Origin: a virus
Direction: 5' to 3' (one strand)
DNA length: 64,000 nucleotides
IMG/VR virus record: IMGVR_UViG_3300036790_000419
Span: 62,001-126,000 of that record
The notes under the pieces were generated by a model. It saw only the letters and a program-made list of their open reading frames with translations, was not told where the DNA came from and did no database searches. Each line of letters opens with the position of its first letter. Within the stretch, counting starts at the first letter, position 1. Positions 54,916 through 64,000 of the stretch are shown here, in pieces. The position numbers were made by a program, and so were the translations under genes.

Positions 54916-55278
54916 ATGTCGGAGGCTGCCTCGCACAACCTGCAGCGGACCGTTGACGAGATCACCGGGTACCGCAAGCGCACCCGGAAGCTGGTCATCG
55001 GGCTCATCGCCGTCACGGTCGTCGCTGTCGTGCTGGCCGTGGCGGCGGTCTACCTCTACATCCGCCAGCACGACAGCAACGTGGGCAACTGCGTGGCGGG
55101 CAACCAGACCCGGATCCAGCAGGAGCAGCTGTGGAACACGCTGTTCACCCTGGCGTCCAAGAACACCAGCGGCACGCCGCCGACCGCCAAGACGGTGCAA
55201 CTGACAAAAGAGTTCCTGGGCGACGTGAAGAAGACTTACGCGCCGGTGGACTGCGGCGCGCGCTACCCGTTCTGGTGA
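54916..55278 (+). CDS. single-pass membrane protein, possible lysis protein
   Basis: 120 residues from ATG 54916. Basic N-terminus (GYRKRTRKL), membrane helix VIGLIAVTVVAVVLAVAAVYLYI, and an outside domain with two cysteines (NCVAGNQ, VDCGARYPFW). Follows the coiled-coil membrane gene. Candidate second holin or superinfection protein. Confidence 0.5.
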   Translation: MSEAASHNLQRTVDEITGYRKRTRKLVIGLIAVTVVAVVLAVAAVYLYIRQHDSNVGNCVAGNQTRIQQEQLWNTLFTLASKNTSGTPPTAKTVQLTKEFLGDVKKTYAPVDCGARYPFW

Positions 55279-55291
55279 GCTTCCGGCCTCG

Positions 55292-55306
55292 CCGATTAGA
55301 CGTGCG
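55292..55306 (+). promoter_or_regulatory. CCGATTA motif upstream of the major tail gene
   Basis: CCGATTAGACGTGC then GAA; near-copy of the element before the capsid gene (40876). Start codon 33 nt downstream of the site with GGGAGG. Confidence 0.55.
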
Positions 55307-55338
55307 AAGACCACGGGCTACCGGGAGGTCGCGCGACC

Positions 55339-56001
55339 ATGCCTACCGCCAGCAACACTTTCGCGGGCACGCCGTTTGAGGGTTTCTCCCTCTCGCACGC
55401 GGCCATCCTCAACGGCAGCACCGGCGCTGAGGGCGCGACCGTTTACGGTGTCCGCAACGGCACCATCAGCACGGACCAGGGCAACTTTGAGAACACTGGT
55501 GACGACGTAGTTCTCAGTGAACATTTTTGGATCAACTTTGCGAATGTGACCATTGAGGAGGGCTACATCCCCTTCTCGACGATCGCGTACATCACCGGCA
55601 CGCAGGTCACCAGCTCGGGCGCGGCGGGCGCGGACTACTACGCCATCCCGCTGTGGACCCTGGCCTCCATGAACCAGGTCACCCAGCCGCTGGCCATCCG
55701 CGTGCCGTCCAAGGACGCCGGCGGACAGATCCGGACGCTGGACTTCATCCTGTACCGCGTGCAGTTCCAGCCGTTCAACTTCACGGGCCCCAGTTACAAA
55801 ACTGGCCTGAGCTGCAGCATCGCGGGCCGCGCGCTGTTCTCCACCGTCAACGAGATCGGCACCGCGCTGCCCTCCGCCTACGGTGGCACCTCCGGCTCGG
55901 CCGGCAACGCCATCGGCCGCCTGGTGTCCCTGCCCGGCACCGAGACCGGCGCGTTCGTACCCGAGCCGTTCCAGAGCACTGGCTCCGGGGGCATTGTCTA
56001 G
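55339..56001 (+). CDS. major tail (tube) protein
   Basis: 220 residues with GGGAGG upstream. FEGFSLSHAAILNGSTGAEGATVYGVRNGTIS, then ITGTQVTSSGAAGADYYAIPLW and DFILYRVQFQPFNFTG are a beta-rich layout usual for tail tube subunits. It shares its promoter-like element with the capsid gene and lies upstream of the tail chaperones. Confidence 0.6.
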   Translation: MPTASNTFAGTPFEGFSLSHAAILNGSTGAEGATVYGVRNGTISTDQGNFENTGDDVVLSEHFWINFANVTIEEGYIPFSTIAYITGTQVTSSGAAGADYYAIPLWTLASMNQVTQPLAIRVPSKDAGGQIRTLDFILYRVQFQPFNFTGPSYKTGLSCSIAGRALFSTVNEIGTALPSAYGGTSGSAGNAIGRLVSLPGTETGAFVPEPFQSTGSGGIV

Positions 56002-56002
56002 C

Positions 56003-56671
56003 GTGGGCCATGACATCGTGGTGTCTTCGCTGGACGCCAATAAGGGCTACGCTCCGTATCCGGATACGCTCAGTACTTTTTCCACGGCTTCCGTGTCTGC
56101 TGATGCAGGAGACCTCCTGATCTTTTGGATAGCTTCGACGTCAGGCGGCGGTAACTCGTCCAGTATCTCGGGTATTTCCGGGCTGACCTGGGAGAAGCAG
56201 GCTGCGCGGTCGTCTGATCCTGGGGGCCAGAGCCTTCTAGAATGCTGGACCGCCGCTGTCCCTTCTGGTGGTGTGTCCGGGTCGTTGACCGTGGAGTTCG
56301 CTGTCGGGACGAGCCAGTACAACTACGACCTGGATGTGGCCGAGCATGTGTGTTACCTCGTACCCGTAGTCGCCGGTAACGTCCAGACGGCTAGCGAAAA
56401 CGGGAATCCCTCTTCGCTTACGTTCGACACTGCCGCAGACGTCGAGAACTTGTTCCTGTTCGGTTGCATGATCGAGTCCAACTCCGGTCAGACGCCTGAA
56501 GAGAGCCCGGCCTGGTCTGTTGTGGCCGATGTTTACCAAGTAGGTTCTTACACTCTTGGGCTGGAGACACAATTGTCGCCGGATGCCACTGATACCACGG
56601 CGTCTTCTTCGTGGTCTACGAATCCGGGCGACCGATGGGCCGGCATCGGCCTTGAGCTGGCGGCATGCTGA
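56003..56671 (+). CDS. beta-sandwich protein with foreign codon usage
   Basis: 222 residues from GTG 56003. Ser/Thr-rich; SADAGDLLIFWIASTSGGG, LTWEKQAARSSDPGGQSLLECWTA and RWAGIGLELAA are typical of small phage appendage or adhesin domains. Third codon positions use many T and A, unlike its neighbours, so it was probably acquired recently. Possible tail decoration. Confidence 0.55.
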   Translation: MGHDIVVSSLDANKGYAPYPDTLSTFSTASVSADAGDLLIFWIASTSGGGNSSSISGISGLTWEKQAARSSDPGGQSLLECWTAAVPSGGVSGSLTVEFAVGTSQYNYDLDVAEHVCYLVPVVAGNVQTASENGNPSSLTFDTAADVENLFLFGCMIESNSGQTPEESPAWSVVADVYQVGSYTLGLETQLSPDATDTTASSSWSTNPGDRWAGIGLELAAC

Positions 56672-56698
56672 ATGCGTGCAGATAGGGCGGGGCTGTAA

Positions 56699-56929
56699 GT
56701 GGCGGGCAAGCACCGCAAGAAGACCCGTGATGAGGTAGCAGCGGACGACCTTCTGGAAGTTGAGCCTCAGCCGGGCATCGCAGCCATGGCCCAAGGGTTG
56801 CCGGAGGCCGGGGTTAGCCCGGCTGAGGAGTCACCAGAGCAGCCGGACAACCTGGCCACCGGCGGCGAGGCCCTGGAAGAGCAGCAGCAGAACCCGGACC
56901 TGGACGACACCTCCGGGGCGCACCCGTAG
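56699..56929 (+). CDS. small acidic protein
   Basis: 76 residues from GTG 56699, overlapping no gene but preceded by an 8-codon frame (56672-56698) ending 1 nt before. Basic first 10 residues, then acidic, Pro/Glu/Gln-rich and disordered. Precedes the tail chaperone. Unknown. Confidence 0.5.
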   Translation: MAGKHRKKTRDEVAADDLLEVEPQPGIAAMAQGLPEAGVSPAEESPEQPDNLATGGEALEEQQQNPDLDDTSGAHP

Positions 56930-56935
56930 CCTGCG

Positions 56936-56950
56936 CCGATTGTCCCGGCA
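56936..56950 (+). promoter_or_regulatory. CCGATTG motif before the tail chaperone gene
   Basis: CCGATTGTCCCGGC then ATC; start codon 30 nt downstream of the site with AGGAGG. Confidence 0.45.
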
Positions 56951-56979
56951 TCTGATCCCGAGAGGCCCAGGAGGCCCGC

Positions 56980-57591
56980 ATGCCGGATGACAGCGAATTG
57001 GATCGTATCGATCCACAGCCGGAGACCTGCAAGCTGTCGACCGGCTTCGAGGTCGACATCGTGCGGATGCGCACCCGCCAGTTCTTCCGCCTGCTGCGCG
57101 TGCTCACCCACGGGGCCGGCCCGGCGCTCACCCAGGCCGGGCTCGACTTCTCGGCCGGGGCGGAAGAGTTCGGCCAGAAGCTGCTGATGCTGGTGGTCAT
57201 GTCCATCCCCGACGCCGAGCAGGAGGCGATCGGCTTCCTCGCCTCCATGTGCCGTCCGGCGGGGGTCGTGGACAAGCCGGCCAGCCAGCTCACCAAGCAG
57301 GAGAACGAGGCCAACCAGGTCCTGTGGGACCGGTACGGCACCGAGCTGCACAACCCGGACCTGGAAGACACCCTTGACCTGATTGAGGTCATCGTCCGCC
57401 AGGAGGCCCCGGAGCTGCAGGCCCTGGGAAAAAAGCTGCAGCGGACACTGGAGGTGTTCCGCAAGACGGGCCAGGACAAGCAGCCGCCGGAGCCGGAGCC
57501 GGGCCCGCAGGAGATCAACTTGCCGGCGCGTTCGCGGCGGCGTTCGACGGCCTCAGCCATGAGTACGGATGGACCGACGAGTACGTCCTAG
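56980..57591 (+). CDS. tail assembly chaperone (short form)
   Basis: 203 residues from ATG 56980. Follows the major tail protein and precedes the tape measure, the fixed place of tail chaperones. IVRMRTRQFFRLLRVLTHGAG, then LLMLVVMSIPDAEQEAIGFLASMCRPAG are typical. In frame it contains GGA AAA AAG at 57427-57435, a canonical -1 slippery A AAA AAG; the -1 frame stays open to 57989 and encodes the second domain. Confidence 0.8.
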   Translation: MPDDSELDRIDPQPETCKLSTGFEVDIVRMRTRQFFRLLRVLTHGAGPALTQAGLDFSAGAEEFGQKLLMLVVMSIPDAEQEAIGFLASMCRPAGVVDKPASQLTKQENEANQVLWDRYGTELHNPDLEDTLDLIEVIVRQEAPELQALGKKLQRTLEVFRKTGQDKQPPEPEPGPQEINLPARSRRRSTASAMSTDGPTSTS

Positions 57592-57989
57592 ACCTCCCGG
57601 TCTGCCGGCTGAGGCAGTGCCTGGAGGCCGCGGGGGCGCGACGCCGGCGGGAGCAGCTGGCACGGCTGCGGCTGGCCGAGTGGCAGGTGAAGACAGTGTG
57701 CCAGTTCATCGGCGCGCAGGCCGCGATCGACACGTCCAAGACCGGCGGGCGCAACCCGCTGGTGGAGATGGCCGCCTCCATTGACATCTTCGGCGACAAG
57801 TCGCCCGAGGAGCAGGAGCTGGACCGCATCCGCGGCCCGAAGGTCGCTGACTCGGTCGAAGACGACCCGCGGTTCGGCAAGGTGGCCGCTGACCCGGATG
57901 CCGGGATCGAGGCCAGCAACTCGGCCGGCTCGTACGAGGCGTTCATGACGCTCATGGGCGGCCCGCCGCCTGTCCCGGGAAGGGGGTGA
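57435..57989 (+). CDS. tail assembly chaperone, -1 frameshift extension
   Basis: Frame open without stop from the slippery site to 57989 in the -1 frame. It encodes ...SHEYGWTDEYVLDLPVCRLRQCLEAAG...EWQVKTVCQFIGA, the second domain found in frameshifted siphovirus chaperones. Made as a fusion with the first 150 residues of the 56980 product (the G-GT arrangement of lambda). There is no good independent start for this part. Confidence 0.8.
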   Translation, partial: AAADTGGVPQDGPGQAAAGAGAGPAGDQLAGAFAAAFDGLSHEYGWTDEYVLDLPVCRLRQCLEAAGARRRREQLARLRLAEWQVKTVCQFIGAQAAIDTSKTGGRNPLVEMAASIDIFGDKSPEEQELDRIRGPKVADSVEDDPRFGKVAADPDAGIEASNSAGSYEAFMTLMGGPPPVPGRG

Positions 57990-57998
57990 CGCCCCGCC

Positions 57999-60900
57999 AT
58001 GGCTTACGAAGGTCCGTCTTACTGGTACGTGATCTACAAGGCCGTGGGTTTACCCAGGTGACTTCAGCGACCTGATGCGGGACGCGGCCGAGGCCAAGGC
58101 CGCGCTGCAGGGCATGTCCGACGCGGTCAAGGCGGAAACCGCCGCTGAGGTGACCGGCTCTACGCAAGCCGCCACCGCGCGCCAGAAAGACATCGTCTCC
58201 ATCCAGCAGGAGACGCAGGCCCTGTCCCAGCTGGCCAACTCCGCCAAGCAGACCAACGTTCAGCTGCTCTACGGCGGCCGGAACGACATGACCCAGCACC
58301 TGAGCGACATGGCCCAGGAGCTGAATTACACCACGCTGCTCAACCGCCAGAAGTGGCTCGGGTTCTCCAGCGTGCAGCAGGCCATGTCGTACCGCCAGCA
58401 GATGTACAACCTGGCACTTCTCGAAAACAAGGCCCACTTTGCCGGGTACCTGACGGCCGACCAGTACCTGGGCTTCCTGCAGCGGGAGACCGCGCAGACC
58501 GCCGCGCTGTCCGCCGCCATCCGCGACCGCACCGCCGCCATCGGGTCCGAGACGGCGATGCTGCTCGCGCACACCAACGCCCTGCAGGGCACCAGTCAGA
58601 CGGCGGGCAGCCTCGGCGAGGGGCTGACCGCGGTCGGTGCCTACAACGCGGCGCTGGTCGGGCTGCCGGACACGGTGACCACCAAGGCCGTGCTGGACGA
58701 CAGCCAGGCGATGGCGCAGCTCGCCGCCTACCGGGCGGCGCTGACCGGGCTCCCGCACGCCGAGCGGATGGACATCGTGTCGGCGGCCACGCGCGCGGGA
58801 GGGGTCCCGCTCACCCCGCAGCGCGCCGCGGCGCCGGTCGCCGCGCACCCGGGCATCGACTACGCGTCGGTCAACCGCATGCTGTCGCAGGCGGCCAGCC
58901 AGGCCCGCCCGGCCGCGAGCGCGCCACTGGCCCTCGGCGCCGCCGGGCAGTCCGGTGACGCCTTGTCGGCTGCCTCCGGCGAGGCCAGCGCGCTCGCGGC
59001 GTCGGTGTCGGCACTGAGCGACAAGGCCGCTGTCTCCGCCGACGCGATCCGCAAGTTCCAGGACTCGCTCATGCTCGCCGCGGTGGACGCCCGCGCGCTG
59101 GAGCAGGGGCTGGGCCGCCTGACCGCCGCCGAGCAACTGCTCAGCGAGGCCAGCGGCAAGTTCGGCAGCGCCCAGGTGGGGCGCAGCAACCGGCGCAGGC
59201 AGCTCAGCCCGCAGGAGAGCCAGCAGGGTATCGCGGACGTCGCCGGGCTGCAGGACATCACCGGGGCGCTGCGCGGCGGGGAGATGTCCAATGCGCCGCG
59301 CGGCTACCCGCTGCCCGCGCCCGGCATGCGGATTGTCCCGCCCGCGCAGGGGGGCGGGGAGCAGGACCTGTGGGGCGCGCTCAGCAAGTACATGCAGCCG
59401 GCCAAGGCGGCAGCGCAGGTCAGCGTCGAGGGCGGCGAGCAGTCCGAGGCCGTGCTGGACAAGATCGCCGTCCAGATGCAGTGGCTGGACAAGGAGGACG
59501 CCCGGCCGCGCCTGGACCTGGAGGGCGGCCAGCAGGCCGTTACCGAGGCGGACCTGCTGGCCCGCGAGCTGGCCGAGCTGGACACGCGGTCGCGGCTGAA
59601 CGTCGGCATCGGCTTCGAGGAGGTCGAGCAGGCCCGCCTGGAGACGGAGGCACTGGGCGAGGACCTGGCCGGCCTGCCCCGGGAAGTGGACACCGTGCTG
59701 GTGGTCGAGTCCAGCGGCGCGACGCGCGAAGTCCGCGACTACACCCGCGACATCCAGGACATCGAGCGCGAAGTGGGCACCCGCGCCGACTTCGAGGACG
59801 CTGACGCCGAGAACGGCCTGTCGCGGTACCTGACGGCGCTCATCGAGGCGGTGCAGCACAAGTACGAGTTCTACGCCAGCTTCGATGACACCGCCGCCAA
59901 GGAGGAGCTGAGCGGCTGGATCCGGGAACTGGAGGAGGCCCGGGCGCAGGAGAACCGCATCACCGCCGGCATGGGCGGTGCCTCCGGCGGCGGGGGCGGG
60001 GGCGGGCCGCCAGCGGGAGCAGCCGGCGCGGGCGACGCGCCAGACCCGGGTGACGCCCGGGCGTGGGAGGAAATCGCCAAGGCGATGCGCGACGCGGACC
60101 AGTCCGCGATCGACGCCAACCGCGCCCTGTACGACGTCAAGGCCGGGCTCGGCGGGATGGCCGACCCCGCCGCCAAGGCTGCCTCCGCGCTGAAGGCCGA
60201 GGGCGACGCCGCCGTCTACATGGGCTGGCGCATCGGGCTGCTGCGCACGCAGGTCCAGCTCTGGTCGGGCGTCTTCGGGGACACCAAGCTCATCGGCGAG
60301 GTGGCCCTGTGGCACATCCTGCTGGACAGCGTCGTGGAGGTGCTGGCCCTGTGGGTGCCCGCCCTGGCGACCGCCGCGGCCGGGCTCATCGCGTTCGGCG
60401 CGGCCGGCTACCAGTCTTTTAAAGAGATAACCCAGCAGTGGATGACCCTGAGCACGGTCGGCACCGCGCTCAACACGACGATCCCGCCGCTGACTGACAG
60501 CTTCGCCAAGCTGCAGGCCGCGGTCCGGCCGCAGGTTTACGAGCTGCTCGGCGACTACCTGACCGCAGCGGGCGACAAGACCGGCGTCCTCGGCCAGCTC
60601 ATCAACGAGACTGGCAGCTACCTCGACAAGTTCGCCGCCAAGGTCGTCGTCGCCATGCAGTCCGGCGGGACCGGGCTGCAGGACTTCCTGTCGGCCGGCG
60701 CGAAGGACCTCGCGCTCATCGGCCAGGGGTTCGCATCCCTGGGCGTCATCGTCGTCAAGTTCATCCAGGCCACGGCCATCACGCACATCGCCGAGGACCT
60801 GGCCGCGGTCGGCGACCTCATCCTCAGGGTCGCCGCCGACGTCGTGTCGATCGTGCCGACGCCGGTCCTGGCCCTCGTGCTGGCCCTGCACGGCGTCATC

Positions 60901-63900
60901 CTGTGGGGCGGCCTGGCGGCCGATGCCGTGGGCAAGGTGGTCATCGGCGTGGCCGGGCTGGCCGGCAAGCTGCCCGCCCTCAGCGCCGGGGCGGAGGCCG
61001 TAGCCCGCGCGCTGGGCGCGACCAACACCCAGCTGGTCAGTATCGCCAGGAGCAGCACCGAGGTCAGTGCCGTCTCCGACATGATGGGGGCGAAGGCCAG
61101 CGAGGAGGAGCTGGCCCAGCTCGCGATCTCCATCAAGGCCACCGGGCAGAGCGTCGAGGAGTTCGTGGCCTCGGCCGGCACCACCTCAGCGGCGCGGCTT
61201 GAGAGGTTCAGCACCGGGCTGGACGACGCGGGCAAGAAGTCCGTCGCCCTGGGCATCGCCGCCGGCGCGAGCGACACCCAGCTGGCCGGGATGGCCACCC
61301 GGCTGGGCGGCACCGCTGAGGAAGCGGGCGCGCTGGCCATCGAGGGCGGCGCGGCGGCCGAGGCGGTCGGCGCGGGCGGGGGCGGGCTGCTGGCCGCGCT
61401 CGGCAACCTTGTCCCGGTGCTGGGCAACGCCTACGTCGACCTCGGCCTGCTCGCTGCCGCCCTGGTCGGCCTCGGGGTGTACCTGGGGACCCGGGCCGAC
61501 CAGACTAAGCAGTTCACCGACGCCATGGGGCAGGCCGTCGAGAAGGCGTCGCTGCTCACGGTGATTTCCACCACGGTCGGCAACCTGGCCGAGGTCACCA
61601 CCACCCTCAACAAGGCCCAGGCCACCGGCGTCGGCAACGCCAGCGAGCTGGCCGCCTCCCAGTCCGACCTGTCCGGCAAGCTCCAGGAGGAGCTGACCCA
61701 CGTCGGCGACGTGTCCAAGGCCTACGGGACGAACTTCGTCGGCTCACTGGCACTGATGAACGCCGCCGGCGTCACCACCAACCAGCTGTTCACCACCCAG
61801 GCAGGCGTCTGGGCCGTGGCGATGCAGCAGGTCAAGGGCCTCATCTCCGGCTACCAGGCCATGGGCCAGCAGATGGGGGCGGTCGGCGAGGACCTCAACG
61901 CGCTGAACCTGCAGAACTCGGCGCAGGCCGCGTCGATGGACAAGCTCAACCAGGCCTACGACGCGTGGACCAAGACCGTCGGCCAGGGCCCGAGCGCGTT
62001 CATCTCCATGGCCCAGGGCTTCGCCACCTTCCAGAAGGACGCGGCAGCGGCCGGGGCCTCGATGTCCGGCCTGAGCGCCACCAGCCTCACCCTGCAGAGC
62101 GACTTCCAGGCCAGCTACGGCGATGTCGAGTCCCTGTTCGACGCGTTCCGCAACGACCAGGCGCTCACCGGCACCGGTGACTTCACGTCCTTCGTCAAGG
62201 ACGCCGTCGCCCAGCTGATTCCCATGGCGGGCGGGTCCAAGGAGGCCGCGGCCCAGATCTCGGCGCTGGCCCAGGAGGCCGGCGGCCCGGCCACGACCAG
62301 CATCAAGACCCTGCAGCAGTGGGTCGGCAACATCACTGACCCGCTGCAGAAGATGTACGACGCGACCAACAGCGAGTCGGACGCCGCCTCCAACCTGAGC
62401 CAGGACGCCGCCCGGCTGACTAACACGCTGCAGCAGCAGCTCAACCCCGCCATGGCGAGCGCCATCTTCAACGCGCACGGCGGCCAGGGGGTCTTCAACG
62501 CGTTCGCTGACGCGCTGGCTAAGTCCGGCCCGTCCAGCGCGGCCACCGTGACAGCGGCACACAACGTGGCCGCCGAGCTGCTGGCGGTGTCCGGCACCAG
62601 TGCGAGCGCCAAAGCCAGTTTCGTCGGCTTCGGCGAAGCGATGGGGCTGAGCACCAAGAAGGCCAACGCGCTGTGGGCTCAGGTCACCGCGCTCCCGAAG
62701 AACGTCACGACCACCTACGAGCTGGACGCCACCGAGGCGCTCAAGAAGGCGGCCAAGCTCCAGGCCGAGCTACCGGGACTTACCGGGAAGAAAAAGCTTG
62801 AGGTCGAGGCACAGATCAAGGACCTGAAGCTGCAGGCCCTGCAGGACAAGCTCAAGGCGGCCAAGGGCGACGTCTCCGACCTCGACAACGCGAGCCTGAG
62901 CAAGCTGCGCGGCGAGCTGGCGAAGACGGCCAGCTCCACAGCGAACCTGGTCAAGCCGGGCGAGACCGACACGATTCTCAAGTCGTTCAAGGACGGCACG
63001 TTCTACGAGGCGACGTTCCTCGCCTTCATCCCCCAGGTGCAGCGCGGCCTGGAGGTCATGAACCACGCGATCGGCCAGTTCTTCGTTCACGACATCCCGG
63101 AGGCACTCGGCGTCACCGGCCACGCCTTCGAGGCGGCGTGGGACGGGATGGTCAACTGGTTCACCCAGTCGGTGCCGCACGCGCTGGAAGCCGCCTGGGA
63201 CACGGTCTCCGGCTTCTTTGACCGGGCGTTCACGCACGACATCCCCGAGGCCTGGGACCGGGCCTGGAACGACCTGGTCTCCCCGGTGACCCACGCGTTC
63301 GACTCGGTGAAAACCTGGGTCTCCTCCAATTTCGACAACTGGTGGAAGACTCACGGCAGCGCCGTCGAGGCAGTCTGGAACGCGGTCTGGGGGCAGGTCC
63401 GCGGTGACGCCCTCGCCGCGTGGCACTTCATCGAGTCCGACGCGACTACCGCCTGGCACGTCGTCACCGCCCTGTTCACCAGCGGGCCCGCCAAGCAGCT
63501 CTGGAGCGGGTTCGCCAGTGCCGGCAAGGACGTCTGGAACGGGTTCACCGGGGCTGCCCGGGCCGCCTGGGGCCTGGCGGTCGCCGGCGCCAAGGGCGCG
63601 CTGAGCAACATCGAGGCCGTCTTCAAGGCCGGCTGGGCCGTCGTCGCCGCGCTCGGCAAGTCCGCCTGGGACCTGCTTTCGAATTTCATCGTTGCCGACG
63701 TGAAATCCGCCGCAGCCGTGGTCGAGGCCGTCTTCAAGGTGGCCTGGGCCGTGGTGGAGGCCGCGGGCAAGATCATCTGGGACACCCTGGTCCTGGTAAT
63801 CAACGAGTTCCTGGACATCGTCACCGGCCACTGGCAGACCGCGTGGAAAGACCTGCAGGCCTACGCCGTTCAGGTGTGGAACGCGATCAGGACCGCCGGC

Positions 63901-64000
63901 ATCCAGGTGTGGAACGCGCTTTCGAGTGCGGCCACCCAGGTCTGGAACAACATCTGGAACGCGGTCAAGACCTCGGCCACCCAGGTCTGGAACGCGCTGC
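57999..64000 (+). CDS. tape measure protein, partial; +1 shift near the N-terminus
   Basis: ATG 57999 opens MAYEGPSYWYVIYKAVGLP and meets a stop within 21 codons; reading +1 at CCC AGG TGA (58054-58062) gives GDFSDLMRDAAEAKAALQ and stays open to the end of the window (about 2,000 residues). Long helical Ala/Gln-rich stretches, Gly-rich linker near 59980, hydrophobic helices near 60300-60420, 60840-60960 and 61380-61500, and at the end repeated VWNA(L/I) units every 33 nt or so are tape-measure features. The independent start ATG 58075 would omit the first 25 residues. The 3' end is beyond the window. Confidence 0.8.

Noticed and set aside
57952-60891. 979-codon open frame on the minus strand
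   Set aside because: It is the antisense shadow of the tape measure; composition is that of a GC-rich shadow frame and the + frame gives a coherent helical tape-measure protein.
1-64000. CRISPR array or integrase/attachment site
   Set aside because: No regularly spaced repeats and no integrase-like protein; nothing marks an att core within the window.

Overview
The window is a 64 kb stretch of a large, high-GC tailed bacteriophage of actinobacteria. The support for this is: closely packed genes almost all on the + strand with 4-nt stop/start overlaps; terminase, Mu-type portal, MuF, capsid, tail-chaperone and tape-measure genes; GTG starts and very high GC at third codon positions; a DUF397 gene, a family essentially confined to Streptomyces and relatives; and a stretch in the tRNA leader that resembles the actinomycete 16S-23S rRNA spacer. 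The tape measure with a frameshifted chaperone makes it a siphovirus. No integrase is visible and the left and right ends of the genome are outside the window.

Layout. 0-12.7 kb: replication and recombination, with a gp32-like single-strand binding protein, RuvC, RecA, a Mre11/SbcD nuclease, a Rad50/SbcC ATPase split into two separate genes, a Cas4-like nuclease, a HAD phosphatase, a sliding clamp, and a GH25 lysozyme among them. 12.7-20 kb: a large radical SAM protein, a DnaX-type clamp loader, a candidate Acb2/Tad1-type cyclic-nucleotide sponge, and a methyltransferase plus two glycosyltransferases. 20-25.4 kb: a ribbon-helix-helix regulator under a perfect 16-bp inverted repeat, a DUF6582-type protein and the large terminase. 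26.0-31.4 kb: a tRNA array. 31.5-46 kb: a secreted protein, portal, MuF, head protease/scaffold, decoration and capsid proteins, fibres, a head-tail adaptor and two homing-type endonucleases. 46-57.6 kb: head-tail and tail genes, a glycosyltransferase, cell-wall enzymes and membrane proteins that look like a lysis cassette, the major tail protein and the frameshifted chaperones. 58-64 kb: the tape measure, cut by the window edge.

The most unusual content is in RNA and regulation. The array holds 33 canonical tRNA genes covering all 20 amino acids. Ten of them carry C instead of the near-universal U at position 33. Two spacers are circularly permuted tRNA cloverleafs (3' half first, then 5' half) with complementary acceptor and anticodon stems. 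Many other spacers are closed by a stem ending 3-6 nt before the next tRNA. A motif CCGATTA followed at a fixed 7 nt by a purine, usually the first base of an ATG or GTG, occurs about 20 times and looks like a phage promoter giving leaderless mRNAs. Three host-like TTGACW-N17-(TANNNT or similar) promoters share an inverted repeat over the -35 box and probably drive a separate regulated class that includes the tRNA operon and a minus-strand DUF397 gene.

All functions come from reading translated sequence against remembered families; no searches were run.
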